Assembly (NCBI RefSeq): GCF_963855985.1 | Contig: NC_087100.1 | Span: forward strand, 4,623,001 to 4,687,000 | Length of the DNA stretch: 64,000 nt | Reading direction: 5' to 3' | From: Ostrinia nubilalis | Taxonomy: Eukaryota > Arthropoda > Insecta > Lepidoptera > Crambidae | Part shown: piece after piece, positions 24,622 through 39,600 of the stretch | How positions within the stretch are numbered: position 1 is the stretch's first letter | How the letters are laid out: each line of letters starts with the position of its first letter | The notes under the pieces: model-generated | What the model was told of the DNA's origin: nothing | The model's database searches: none | Seen by the model: the letters and a program-made list of their open reading frames with translations, nothing else | Program-made: the position numbers and the translations under genes

Positions 24622-27600
24622 TACGCTTTCCCGCTTAAACCTCGCAACCGATTTTGATGAAATTTGGCATAGAGATAGTTTGAGTCCCGGGAAAGAACAT
24701 AGGATAGTTTTTATCCCGGTTTTTGAAACAGGGACGCGCGCGATAAAGTTTTTCTGTGACAGACAAAATTCCACGCGGGCGAAGCCGCGGGCGGAAAGCT
24801 AGTAATAATATAAAATTTAAAGTATAACGTAAGTATGACGATCACTGTAATTCAAAATAACATTATTATCTTAACTCAAAAGTGCCACTTGTGGTCTAAA
24901 CTGAATAAATATTTTTGATTTGATTTGATATAAAATGAATGAAAAAACTCGTAATTTTTTTTTAAGTAAAATCGGAGAGAACTCACCCTAGCTTACCATT
25001 TCAGTCCTTACATCCAGCTAAAAAAAACAGAACAACACAGCGTTTTGTTTCCACAAGCGTTTGGTTTGGTTTTCCAATTTGTGGAATACGCTGAAAAATA
25101 GAAAAGTTAAAACGCTGAAACTTCACGTCGTTGAGAGATCTAAAGTCCATAATATGATTTTTGTTGATTGATTCAAAAGTTGGTTATTTCTAGAGGTGAG
25201 AAATTTTTAAGTTTGATAGTTCTGTATAGTTGAACGATTTTGAAACGTCAAATGGCAAACATCGCAAATAGACCCAGCATCGATAGCAGCGCCCTCCTGC
25301 AAATGACATTAATTAAATGATTTCCAACGTGGCAAAAATCGGAACCAACAATCGAGTGTTGACAGTAGCGCCCCCCTGTACCTGTCAATGTCACATGATA
25401 TATTTGTCTTTTTTCTTTGTTTTCATAAAAATAAATATTTATGCTTCAAATCTACGTCACGTACAAGTACGCCACAATGTAATTCACTGCTAGACATAAT
25501 CCTCCATGGGACACGTGTTTAATCTCGAATTCTCGTTCCTTTTTCCTGTATGTCCATTAATGTCTTTTTCAGAATTTGTGTCGGGGATTTCTCTTTTGGT
25601 TTCGAGTACTTAATATAGAATAAGTTGTTTTTTATTACGTTTTTTGCTGTTTTTAAGTAGCACTGTTTTATACCAACAATATACTTTAACACGTATTATT
25701 ATTAGTATAGGTACTTGATTAACAGACTGCAATCAAACGCCTTTTGCGCTCAGAACTTCCGAAGTTCAATCATCAACTGTGAGCACATTCGTAGGTACTT
25801 TAACCAAAAACTCAAAAAGTGCCGAAGCCAAAAAAAGGATAGGTACTTGATAATAACTTACTTACTTAGGATTTTAATATCTATTTCACTTAATTAAGGA
25901 CTAGGAATTCATTTTGCCTGAGGGTCTCCCCACACAAATATGCCTATTGTCCTTTCTGGACCTTCAAAAGATGCCAGGCCATGGATTTAATGAATTGACT
26001 TATTGAAGTTTTGTTCGGTGAATGCGATGAATGCATAAAATGTTGGGATCGTTCTTTATACAGAAGCAAAGGACTGGGTTTTAAATACCTATTTGAGTTT
26101 AATATTTCTTGTTCAATTTTCTGTAGATTTTTGTGTTGTTTTAGGTACATCATTGTCCCAAGTCTTCCCAAGTTTTCAATAAAATTATGTTTATGCATAT
26201 AAAATGATACTAGTAGTGCCCGCGACTTCGTACGCGTGAAAATCATTTTTGCTCTGCACCTATTACTCGTATCGTGATGATATAATAGCCTATAGCCTTT
26301 CTCGATAAATGAGCTTTCTAATACTGAAAGAATTTTTCAAATCGGACCAGTAGTTCCTGAGATTAGCGCGTTCAAGTAAACAAACAAACAATCAAACAAA
26401 CAAAGTCTTCAGCTTTATAATATTAGTATAGATATTAGTATGTATAGGTATGATTATGATGTTCATTGGATAAAATGGTATAATACCTACTTAAGCCAAT
26501 AAAGTCTCAGAAAACATGGCGTATTATAATTCTTCTGTTCAATTATTAGTTCTGGTTCTGCTAAATTCAAAAACAAAAAACACGAATAAGTGAGCCAATA
26601 GTAATTTATTTAAATTTTAAATTTTATTTTCAAGGTGTGTTTCTCTTAAATGAAATGCAAAACTGTGAGCATAAATGCTAAGTAAAAATGTAGTTGCTAA
26701 CTTAGCCGCAGCATGATGCATAATTTGATTAACTCGAAGCTAAAAATGTTGTTAAATAATGCACCTCCAGATGAACTATGAACCTTATCTATATATATAA
26801 AAATGAAACCCGTTTTCCGTTGTCACGACATAACATGAAAACGGCTTGACCGATTTGGCTGATTTTTTTTTTGTAGTTTTCTAATACTCTGTACAAGGTT
26901 TTTACGGAAAAAAATATAAAGAAAATCTCTACGCTAAGGCGGTACGAAGTTCGCCGGGTCAGCTATAATAAATAAAAATGAATTGATGTTCGTTAGTCTG
27001 ATTAAAACTCGAGAACGGCTGGGCCGATTGTGTTGATTTTGGTGTTAAAATGTTTGTCGTAGTCCAGGGTAGGTCTAAACGATGAGCAAATAAGGAAAGA
27101 TATGCTTATTTATTGCCTTTAAGGCGGAACAGAGTTCGCCGGGTCAGCTAGTAACCTTATATATTTTTATCCGTTGCGCGCTGTTTCAAAATTGGTAGGT
27201 ACACGAGGATAATTTACTTCGTTCATAAAAAATACGTACACACAATCACACAAGTAACTGCAAAGCCTAATGACATAATGGTGCGCGGAAAAGCCTTAAT
27301 TAGATTTTCAATATTTTTTGCGAAAAATACCACGATTAAAAATAATTAAGATAAAGTAGTATTAAATTAAATTGTTAAAAAATTTCGGATGGATCAACCT
27401 GTATATCCATTGTCTACTCAGTGTTAATTAAGACTCGTGTACTTACAAGACTAGTGTCACCCACGTGGTTATTCCTACATTATCCACCAATTTGTAACGT
27501 ATCCCCGCGAATTCCACTTAAGCCTGCCCTGTGATTGGTTGCTTGTACTGAATCCGATATACTTAACCCAAGGGCGTCCTTAACGAGATTTGCAAATTGA

Positions 27601-30600
27601 AAGAAGATCTCAAGCTTATCAAGGAAGGATATTAGAAAACCAAATAAAACCTTCACGTTCTAAGACCATAAAGGTACCCTGAAACCTACACATACACAAG
27701 GAAATCTGTGACATTCAAAGAAAAAAAAATTAGTTGAAGCCTACACTGTAATATAATAATTGAAATCGCACTGTAAATAATTTATAGATAGGTACCTACA
27801 ACGACATAAGCTTTGTTAAAAGCGTGTTTTACTTGTCTTAGGCTGAGTTGCACCACTTAATCGAAACTATAACAATAACCGGTGTTTTTGTATGGAGTTT
27901 GACAGACTTGTGATGTTTGTTAATTTTTTTTTTATGCTAGACAAGGCAGGTATTTGACCGCAATCGCACCTGGTGTTAAGTGAGATGCAGTCTAGGATGG
28001 TACATATCTGCCCTGTAAGTGCCTATTCACTCTCGCCTGGAAAAGTTAAGGTAAGATGGTGCAACCCAACCCGACTATCTCGTCTTCCTATCATTATTTT
28101 TCCAACTAAAAAAGAGGCGTGATATTGACGTAAAAATAAAAAGTAAATAGCCAAAATACTGTGATCAATACCTAGCCTTTTCTAAACGAAAAACTTCCGT
28201 TCTTTTAACACGAACACCTGAGAAATCCCAAACAAAAGTTTTATTAAGTAATCGGGCTTTATTTACCTTCAAACTAACATTTCAGCTCGATCCATTGCCT
28301 CTAAGCGAGGGTCCGTTAGACCTTTGGCAAGGGTTACCTACTTACTTACCTAAAACTGTTTTTCATAGTGCCTACCTAAGTACCTACCTACATTATTACA
28401 CACACCTTTTTATGAACTGACTAAACACACATAACAGAACGAGTATGATTCTGACATTTCTCGTCTTTTGTTTTTCATAGGCGGTCAAGTTTTTGGTAAC
28501 TTTTGCTCTAAAAGCTAATAGGTGGATTTACGAAAAAAAATTTGAATTTGAAAACATACGGGTCGAATTGAGAACCTCCTCCTTTTTTGAAGTCGGTTGA
28601 AAAGAAATCGATCGTAAGCAATGGTCAGGTCACCAATAGGTATCTAACCTAACTTTCTATTTAAAAAAAAAATATATTACGATTACATTAGTATGTATCA
28701 GTGTCATTTCTTTTTTAAGTCTGGTAGTTTCTTACCATAGATAATGAAAGATAAATATGGATTTTGACTTTCTTATAGATTTTTTTTGAGAGAGTGGAAT
28801 AAACTCTAGTTACTCAGTCAAATGCAGGAAAATTGTGAAAATTCTAATTTCAGAGACGTTTCGATTAAACGTAGCACGAATCAACTCTTTTTTACAAACA
28901 CCCGTGCAATTTGAGCGTTCAATTTGTTTGATTGACCAAATTAATTCAGCTTGTCCTATAATTAAAAACGTGGACGCCTTCGCCGTCGGGTTGTTTGACG
29001 GATTGAATACAGCCTTAATGAAAAAAGGATGCCAAAATAAATTAAACGTCTTCTGAAAGCTGTGTTCCACCATCTTGACACGTTCCCAGAAACTTCCCAA
29101 CAAATTGATACTGGGAACTCGGTTAAGTCCCATTCCGTGTAAAGTTCTTTGAACTCAAATTAATACACGTGACTAATGCATTTAGACACAACTATGTAAT
29201 TTAATTAGTGACAATCAAAATAGATAGATGTATAGATCGTTTCATCCACGAAGACGCGCCCCACCAGTTTTTGGTCGAGGGCGGCGCGGGGTGCGGTTAG
29301 CAATCCGAGCGTCATTATTATAGTGTGTACGAACGAAATATGTACTTGTTAGTAGTACCTACCTAGTTTACGAGTAGATAAGGAACTTACGCCCGTATAC
29401 AGAAACGACGCTAGCTTAAGTGAAGCAGCAAATCGAACGCACAGCGTTAAATGGGGCTCTGTGATTGGCTCATGTGTCACCCTGTGCCTTCACGCGCACT
29501 GTGAGACCTCATAGTAATGTTTGTGAATCAGGCCGTTACTTTACGAGAATCGAACACCGAACATACCACATTTAAATTGCACCCGAACTATGTACTCGGG
29601 TACACGTCATAAATATTTAAGCTCTATGAATGTGATATGAGCAAAGTGAATTTTTGTATTCATATATTCTAGAAACTAAGCGTACGCTAAATATTCGAAG
29701 CCGATATTTTGATGGAATCCAATGAATTTTGCAGTAAAATCATTTGTTGACATTTCGATAACATACCTATTGTCAACAAGATAAAACTATATGAGTAATA
29801 GATACGTGCTTAATTTTGTATGTATATGCTTACAGAAACAACGTTGACTTAGTTACACCTAACTATAACTCAAAAATATCGTAACCCAAAAAACGTTCGC
29901 TGCTGGACCAAGACCTTCCACGATATCAAAAGATGCCTTAAAGTATGTAGGTATGTCTATAGATACAAGCCCCACGCCAAATGCTCTCACCACCCGAGCA
30001 CGAGGATTTATCCAATAAAACTGGTGAGCTAGTATGTGTCCAGATGGTTTTGGGTGAATTTCAACAAGTGCATATTTTTGCCTAATTTTGGTGGAAATTG
30101 TTATTTGTGTATTTTTATTCTTTAATTATAGATCAAATTTATTGGAAACTTATACTGTTTCTAAAATGATTAAGACATTAAATTTTGTCCAGTAGTTTTT
30201 TAGATTTTCCTTACACCAAAATTAAGAGAACACCAAAATTTATATTAAAGCACCAAAATTAGAAAATATGCTGTCAGTCGGTCATATCTTAGTGCCAAGC
30301 TCAAGAAATGGTTTTAAATTTACCAGCACCGACTCCAAAAATATTAATCATGGTATATTGTCCTAATAAATAAATAACGACGTACTTATTTTCTACTTTT
30401 AAGTGATTGTTGGGGTCGGTTTTAATTTTTTTGTTAAAATTATTTTTTTTCATGCTTTTTAGTTGATTAGTCCTTGTTATTGTCACTGAAGAGGGACAGT
30501 ACCTATGTTTAATGTGATTAAGACTATAATTTTCCATTTTGTAATGGAAAATGATAGTCTTAATCACAATCCAAGTGTAAATAATCTTCCTAGCAAAATA

Positions 30601-33600
30601 CAGGCTCCCTACTTTAAATATCGGCAACTAAAAAGTATCAATGTATCATGTGTCAATGTATGTATCAACAAATGAGTATTGAGTATCATCTAACTCCTAA
30701 CTTATGTTGTTTGACCTTTCATCATCAGCTCATCTTAAATACCTGAAATAATACAACTGTATGTACATACCTACCTAAAATATTTAAAGAATTATCCTCC
30801 AACTCCTAAGCGTTAAGGAGTTTTACCTTCCATCATCACCTCATCAACATTAGATGATGACTACTTGAATAACTTTAGAAAACGTATTGCATTCCTACAA
30901 AATTTGAGGTTTACTCTCGATTTCCCTAGGATACCATCATCAGATCCTGACTTGGTGACAATGGGACCACCACATAAGTGTACCCTATAGAACAAAAAAA
31001 TAATTTTGAAAATCGGTTCACAATTGACGGAGTTAAGTCGGTTAAAAATGCTTTGGTGCACCACCAAAAACACCAAAATTGACTCACCAAAATTAGATTC
31101 TCGTTGAAAAAACTAAATTATATGAAATCTGTTTTAAATATAACAATAACATTTTAACACATGGTATGAAAACAGTTCCTTTACATTATACGAGCAATTC
31201 AACTAAAAAGAATAGCTTAGAAATCTTATACAAAAAGACACCAAAATTGCAGAATTGTTGTCCGTTTAAAAAAAAACAACACATTTACGTTTTTGGCGGG
31301 AAGACGCAGAGGTCTTGCACCCGTCTGCCGTCACTGCTCGCGGGGGCGGTACTAAACCTAACGAATGATGGGAGTGTTTAAATCCTGTTTGATCTTTAAA
31401 GAAACTGACGAGCTATTTCATTATTGACACCAAAATAATAAATTTTTCGCGGACAAAACTTAAGGACCTGACTTAATCACAGTTATTTGGGAAACTTGCT
31501 TAATTTGGTAATCTTAGATAATAGATAGATTGTATAATCCAAAAATATACTTTTTCCCTAAGTTCTGTTTTGATCTTCAGCTAAAAAAAATACATATTGT
31601 AAGAAATTAAGGATGTGGACACTGCACCAAAATTAGAAACGCTTAGTTCAATTATTTTTTGTCGAATTTGTAAAAGAAAATACTCATTAATAACGTTGTC
31701 CTCAAAATGGAACCTCTGTATATTTTCGTGTAAAAAAAAATCAAAGTTCTATGTCATAAAAAACATATGATTTTCAGCTACGCCGCTCAAAAAATGTGTT
31801 TGGGAAATTGACCCTTTTACTCGTTGCTGTGCAAAGGTAGGTAGAGTGAGTCCCTTAAAGATATCGCAAAAATAGCCCACCGAGCAAAATTTTTCTTTAG
31901 TAGGTACAATTATATCTCCAGCAATATCTCCAATCCCTCCCACGTCGCTGGCCCCTTAGCTGACGCTAATTGCTCGTCAACTCACTGTTAACGGTTAGAT
32001 TATTAATTTGTGAGCTTAATTGCTAGGCGTTAGTTGGCGGAGTTAACTCTGAATAACTAGTGATTAGCCGTGACGTCGGGTAACGAAATTAACAAGGAAA
32101 AGTGTCCTTGGCGAAAGTGTATAATTTTGTAGTAATTTGCACAGGCTTGTTTTACCATGATCCTTTTAAGTAAATCAAAAACCTTAGATAAATTAAATGC
32201 ATAAAAATATGTTTCTATGAGGCATGTTTTTATTTAACCTATGGTTGCTAGTGTTAAGGAGATTTTGAATGAAGTATGAATATGACACACAGTAGGAACA
32301 CAATCCCAAAATGTTGCATTGCCAATTTTTTTTTTTTCACATCGAGGAAGGTCTTGGCCTGAAATGGATATTTAGACATAAGAGTTTCCAAAATAATTGA
32401 AACGAGACTTGATTGTGTGTACATGACGTGTAAGATATCATTGCAATACTACTTTGCACTTTCAAACTTGTGACTTAGTATCAAAATCTTTATGGCTTTT
32501 ATATTCATCTGTAACTCTTGGGAATAGATTCGGATTGAGTGCAAACACTGAAAACTATTTTTGTTATACATAATCTCAACTATACTCCAAAATCTACTGA
32601 ACTGTAGTGGCAAATGACTATGAATTATATGTGTGTGTATTTTGAATTCATAGTCAGTCCTTAGGTTTAATTAATTTAGTCTAACCTTTATTTCATCTTC
32701 AAAAATATTGAATATCTACTCGTATTTAGCAACACGGTTGTTCTGTGCTCTTAAAACATTCATTAATTCAAAAGCTTTTTATCTTAGAACTAAAGTGAGC
32801 TACGTGAGCATGACGAGAAAACCGCCCAAAGACAGTAATATAGCAGATTTACTAGGTAAGAAATTCGTAACAAAATTCCAACATGAAAAAGTACGTACGT
32901 AACTAAAAAGTATAAAAAATTTATCATTAAGATAAATCTCAGACTTTTTACCCACTGAGGATGGACCTAAACCTAAAAAGTGTCTAAAATCTTCTTGATT
33001 AATCGCATCATATTTGTAAGTTTAAGGGTCGGTTTCACCGGTGCCGGATTAAGTGTCATATAATTATTTCACATAATTAAGTAACGCTCATTCATTCAAT
33101 CGTTCATGATTTAAGACCGTTGCTCTGTTGGTAGAGCAATTTCCACTTATTTCTGGAATCTGCCAGCACCTTCAGCTCCCTGTACGGGTTGACATTTCAC
33201 TCTTTCTTTGACATTCGCAGCAGATTATTGAAAATAATTCTGAGTTTAAGGTAAAAGAGGGAGAAGAAGTCTAAGAAGAGTTTATGTGTAGCAATTGAGA
33301 AAAAATTGGTAAAATAACCAAACAAAAAAGTTAGCTGAATACCAATTATTCTGCCTGATAGTCTAATATTAAGAACTCTAAAAATGAAAAGTGCAATTTA
33401 TCTGCCAGATAAATTCCTTACATATCAGGGACTTACAAGTGGTGAAACGAGCCCTGAAAGGCGATACTTTTCCTGAAAACTGCGATAAAAAGGGGATTCA
33501 GTGGATAGGAAAATAACCTGCGCGGTATCATGTGCCTAATACTCGGTCTAGTAATGCTAATGTGGCAGTTAAGTTGTTGAATTGGTCCATTTACAAAAAT

Positions 33601-36600
33601 AGAAAATTATTGGTACAGGAATTTCATTATTTTTGTTATGGACCTACATATTTGTTTAAAAATTCCACTTATAAGATGCAGCTATTAGAAACGTAAGTGT
33701 TTGGCTTATTTTGCTGTTTCTTTTGACTTACTTTCTGTAATAAGTCGACTAATGATGATGATAGGGTTCTAAAAACATCAAACATTGTTGTAACAGTTTC
33801 CAAACATTTTATAAATAAATATATTTTACATGTTGATAGGTTATGCCATATGCCTCGTATCCTTTGCGTATCAGAGCAGAAAAAAATATGATTACTCACT
33901 GTCACTAGATTCATAAAACTGGTATTTTGCTCGCGAGATGGGAGTATATTTGAATGCCATTCCGCGTAATATTCCCAAAGCTGTCCTGAATACAAAACAC
34001 GTAGAAGCTGGATTTCCTATACCGCCACGCGCGTGATCCGATTTCCTTTAAAAAGTCGCGCGACGAGCCAAGGACTCACGATTACATAGGATTTGATGTG
34101 TGAGTAGGGTGTGTAGTATATGTAAACTGATCAGTCTTCTTAAGTTGCCTATATGTTTTTGGCAGCTTTGAAAAGCGCGTATACCTACACGACGCTGTAT
34201 AATCTTAACCCTGCGACTACGGGAGAATGTTAGGCCCGTGCTGAAACAGCGCAGTAAACTTAGTCACAAATCAACTTCTTGCACAGCAGCAGATATATGT
34301 ATTGATTGTGGCCTCATAAAAAAATCATAAAATGCGAATAGACTTTATAAAGCACTTTTACACGCCCCAGTAATAACCCTACCACTGCTTTGGGACAATA
34401 AATGGGTCAGTGCTGACTAGAAGCAGCACAAGAAACTCAATCACTACTGTCAGCATCAATCATTACAATCATAATAATGTATTTTTCAATCATTAAAATC
34501 AAACAAATAATCCAAGTTAGTTTCGGAGCTATCTAGTCCCGTCAAATCTTGCTAAATTGTGATAAAATCAAAACAAATAGGTACTCCAAGTTAGTTTCGC
34601 AGTTATCTAGTCCCGTCACATCTTACTAAATTGTGAAATTAACAAAAACACATCGACTTTTCAATAAATATTCGAATTTCAATAACAAAATGTTCCAATT
34701 TCAAAAACCCGCAACAATGGGTGTGGGTTGTGGATCATTTCCTGAACTCTCTGGCATGAAGACACTTGGAGCGTAAAGAGCGGTGGACTGTCATCTAATT
34801 AGTGAGCCAGTCGGGTGCGAACAGATCGCGGTATCGTTGTATGCACTTTATATGGAACTCACGTATATTGTGTAGGAAATGAGTGATTATCATCTGCGTG
34901 TAAGATATAGAAAACTACTTATTCTTGCTATTATAACCTGACTGCCATTTATTTTATTTATTTATTTCAAACTTACATGCACATAGAACGGTGTACATAA
35001 GGCGGACTTAATGCCTTTCGGCATTTTCCTCCAGTCAACCTTAGGGCAAAACTGAGAATAAAGTAGGCGGTATAAAATTAATATGAATTTAGAAAAAATA
35101 ATTACGTAAATAACATGAATAAATACATAGATACAACATATGATGAGCAGGTACTTCGAACATTTACTCTAAATTTTGTCTTGTGTGTTCTTATATGAGT
35201 GTGTTGTTTTCTTTGTCTTTACATTTATAGTTTACGCCTATAGTGTTATGCAAAAGTTTATGTGACCTATTTGTTCCAGACAATGCTTAATTTTTACTAC
35301 GCGGACCCGTTACATCCAGATCTTAAATTCAATCTTCTAACCAAAATCAATGGCCAACGTCACAGGAAATTTGAAAACGACGACGAATGAAACCAACATT
35401 CATTGTAATAATATTTGATTATCTTTTTTAAAGAAGAAAACATTGAGCACTTTCCAAGAATCCACTTAAATAAAATACGGCCTGAATTTAAAGAAATGAA
35501 AAAACGTTCTGAAAGACATGAAATATCATTTTTATTAAAAGCACAGCGACTTAAACGGCAATAACGAATTCAGCTCAGTCTGTCGCAACACTTTCTCAAT
35601 AAACTCCCTGAATACTTTACATTCTCTAAGTCCGTCTGGAAATAACCGTTAAGATTTAAAGCTATTACGATCAGAATATGCCGATTAGAATGCGAGGGGT
35701 TAAGAGGTTTTGTATAAAAAGGTTTCTTTTTTTTTAGACTAAGTAAGTACTATCTAATCCGACTTCGAGAACGACATCCGAATTTAGTAGAAATGATCAC
35801 TATAGTATAGTGTAATATGTACACTCCTTCACAAAAATAAGGTCTCTTTTTTTACCCGCGCTATTACATACACGCTCATAAGTACGTGGGTACGTAAGTA
35901 TGTCCAGATATCACAAGATGTAATAGATAAATCTCCTCATTTATGATTCGATCGAAGAACCGAGCATAGCACTCTCCACAACACGCTGTGCAACTTTAAG
36001 CTTATTTGTAAGGCCCTGAAAGTGTTTTAAATCCGAATAAATTGGTTATTTATTAGATGGCTTCATCATCATCATCATCATTTCAGCCACAGGACGTCCA
36101 CTGCTGAACATAGGCGCCTTCCGCTACCTTTATCAGGTCATCGGTCCACCTTGTGGGTGGATGTCCCACGCTAGATGGCTTACGTGTAATTATTTTGCAA
36201 TTTGCAGAACAAGGATGAGTGTTATGGCCCTTGGCCTATGTTTCCATGACAGAGATCAAAATAATTTCTTCATCTAAGTAATAAAATAACAACAAATAGC
36301 TACAAAAAGTGTTCTGGAAAGACATTAGCAGTGCTTTTATCTAGGAAGGAACCTTTAACGAGGAACCTTGCCCAAAAAATACGTAATTAAGACCTCGAAG
36401 GTTGTATTAATACACTTTCTTCTTTGAAGTTACGATATTACGTCACTTAACGCTAATCTGATTATGATACTGCGATGTTTGATATTAAATAGCTCGCTGA
36501 TTAAGTAGATACTTAATGAGAAATTATCTTCTTCTAAAACAGCTCTTTGTATTTTAATTTGATTAGACAGAAAATACTCGTCACGAGAAAGTAATTTCAT

Positions 36601-39600
36601 TGCAATTATATTTTAAAGAATAAATTGAGGAAAACATTATAAAAAATCTTGAGGAAAATCATTATATTTTTTTAAAGCAAAGGAAAGCAAAAGTGAACGT
36701 AACTACGAGTTTAAAGCACATTAAGCTGATAATCCGATTGCGTCATTTGAGATTGCCATAATGACGCAAATAAATAAAAAAATGATGGCATAAAATACCG
36801 ATTTTAATAATCATTATTGCATGATTACTTATTACAGAATGTACTGTACTTATATGAGCGTTACTCTTGACTTATGGAAACTAGGACTGTATAAAAACAT
36901 AGGTACCTACGTACCTACTATCAAAAAATCTAAATGTCACTTCTAAACTTATTTGAGCTTCATTCTGTGTACTACGTGACGTATTCGAGTTTGAATCTTT
37001 ACTTAAGAAAAGATCCAAGTCTGTGATTGAGTTTGAATCGAGTTTTAAATGTCGTTTATTAAAACCTCAATATTATAACCTCATTCGTCAAAACCTTCTC
37101 TCTATCAAATACAGAACTAGCGTGCACGTTAATTAAAAATTTCGGTCAACTTTTATTAGTTTCTCGCTTTGCGAATTAGTTGCTGATTTGTTGCGAGCTT
37201 GTCGACTCGCAACTTTGACAGTTGCAAACAACATTGTTTCCCAACAGTACGGGATTTGGGTACCTGCAGAGTAAATACAAATGAGTAGGTCATCTTCATA
37301 GGAACGCACGGGCGCGGTTTGTATGTAAGCGCGCCAACACGTATGCGGCGCGCACGCACACACTGACAAAATTTAGCGGTGATTATAGCCACAAAATATA
37401 ACAGAAGACAAACTCCATACTAAACGCGCTCGAGCCACGCACACATAGACACCGCTCTAGCAAGACTGTCTTGGACGAATGCGAGCGCGACGTGGCGCGA
37501 CAGACGTTCGCCACACGTTCGCTGTGGTTCGCTTGAGTCACGCGCCGGTCAAACGCCTGTGATATTATTTTGTTTTGCGAAATTGACGAAAATGAGTGAA
37601 CAGTAAAAGTCTTATTATAATTGTTCGGCATTTGGTTGCTTAAACTCATAATTAAATACCGAATTATTTTCATTTTTTAAATTACCATTTGATTCGGGGA
37701 GGTAAGTAAGTTATTTATTTGAATTTCAATTGAAATTGAAAGCCAACTCAATTATTAGGAATATCGAATTGTTTTAGAGAGGTTTTAGGAATTATTGGAT
37801 AAATAGCTTTTGCCAGCGGCTTCACCCGCGTGAAATTTAGTTTGTCACAGATCGTCATAAATTATAGCCTATATGTTATTCAGGGTTATAAACAATAATA
37901 CTGTAAAGTTACATCAAAATCCGTTCAGTAGTTTTTGCGTGAAAGAGCAACAAACATCCAGACATCCAAACTTTCGCATTTATAATATATAGTTGGATAA
38001 TAGTGTCAACCACTCAACTAAATACTATTTATCCTTCTCGTGTATTTGTTTGCAAACTATTAATATAATAACGTACTAAATATAAATAAGTATACGTGGA
38101 TATCTGTTATTGTCTTTCTTGCATAGTATTAAGAGTAACATTTTTCTATCATAACGAAATAAACGCAACACATGACAAGACAACCCTAGCGCGACGGCCG
38201 AGCGTGCGAGCGAGAGAGGTATGCAAAGCGAGGTACATACATGAGTTTACCTTCTGTTATATTTTGTGTTATAGCGGTGAGGTGCGCCGAATTTTGTCAG
38301 TGTGTGCGTGCGCGCCGCATACGTATATTGGCGCGCTCACATACAAACCGCGCTCGGTGCGTTTCTATGAAGATGACCTACTCATTTGTATTTACTCTGG
38401 TACCTGTAAGTAGAGATTTGATTGTACCAAACTAACCTTGTTTGGTTATAACTACATTCTTGGGAGCAAGTTTGCGAATAGCGCTGTTATATTAAACGAA
38501 CTCTAAACAACAAGGGGTAACCTACAAAAATAAATAAAATGTCACCTAAAGAAAAAATGTTATAGGGCCTTATCTATTCTAATATTGTAAATTAAATGCG
38601 AAAGTAACTCTGTCTGTCTGTCGGTCTATCTGTCTGTTTGTCTGTCTCGCTTTCACGCCTAAACCACTGAACCGATTTTGATGAAATTTGGCATAGAGAT
38701 ATCGAGTCCCGGGAAAGGACATAGGATAGTTTTATCCCGGTTTTTTAAACAGGCACGCGCGCGATAAAGTTTTTCTGTGACAGACGAAATTCCACGCGGG
38801 TGAAGCTGCGGGCGGAAAGCTAGTTTAGGATATTAAGTAGTCTTATGATATAAGAATTTTTATCGAAAGGTACTTTTGTACCTTTTAAAAATGTACAATG
38901 CACTCTAGGTATTCATGACCAAAATGAATATAAAGATCTACAAAAGTCAATAAAGCTCGATCGTAAAATCTCTAATGGTAGTAAAAAGAAGTGCACGTTA
39001 GGTGTTCCTGCTAACGACCCTTGGATTAAAGTTTTTCTGCCGGATGATACATACGCTCATGTTTTTAAGCTTAGATAAAGTAAAATAAATGGACTTGCAG
39101 CTAATGTTGAAACTATAGCAGGAAAAGAATCTTCAATGCTTACGCTTAACTAAGTTTCAGATTTAATAATGCCTACCTTGATAACTTATCGACAACTTTT
39201 CACAAGTCCGTCGTCGAATAGAAATGTCTGACTGTAGAACCCCGGTAATTGGCATCCTTTAAGTATTTGTTAAAGGACGGTATATGTCAGATATTTTAAA
39301 CTTTTTCAGGAACTGGTAAAGCGACCCTAAATGTGCCGAATAAATACCTTATCTTTTGTTATCTTGTTTGTATTCTATTCCCTCTACTAGGAAAACAAGA
39401 AAATTAAGAGGGCGTAGGTACATTCCCTCGTGCCGCTACTGTATTTCAGATTTTTCAATTCAAAAAGAATGTCGATAGAGCAGGAAGAATGGAAACCGCG
39501 CCATTATCAGAGCCGCCTGCAGTTGACACAGGCGTTACATAGCGGCCGAATTTCGGGGTTTTTAATTACTTTTGTACGAAAACCATTCAGCTTTCAGGTT

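Noticed and set aside
24413..24802. 129-codon frame with SVCL repeats and antisense QTDR repeats
   Set aside because: Translation of the TCTG microsatellite and a Helitron-like repeat.
33119..33150. tRNA-like GTTGCTCTGTTGGTAGAGCAA
   Set aside because: No B box or T-arm follows; a chance match to a D-arm.
37133..37392. Cys/Arg-rich frames, repeated at 38096-38435
   Set aside because: Produced by inverted copies of a GC-rich repeat; the frames are not conserved in length between the two arms.
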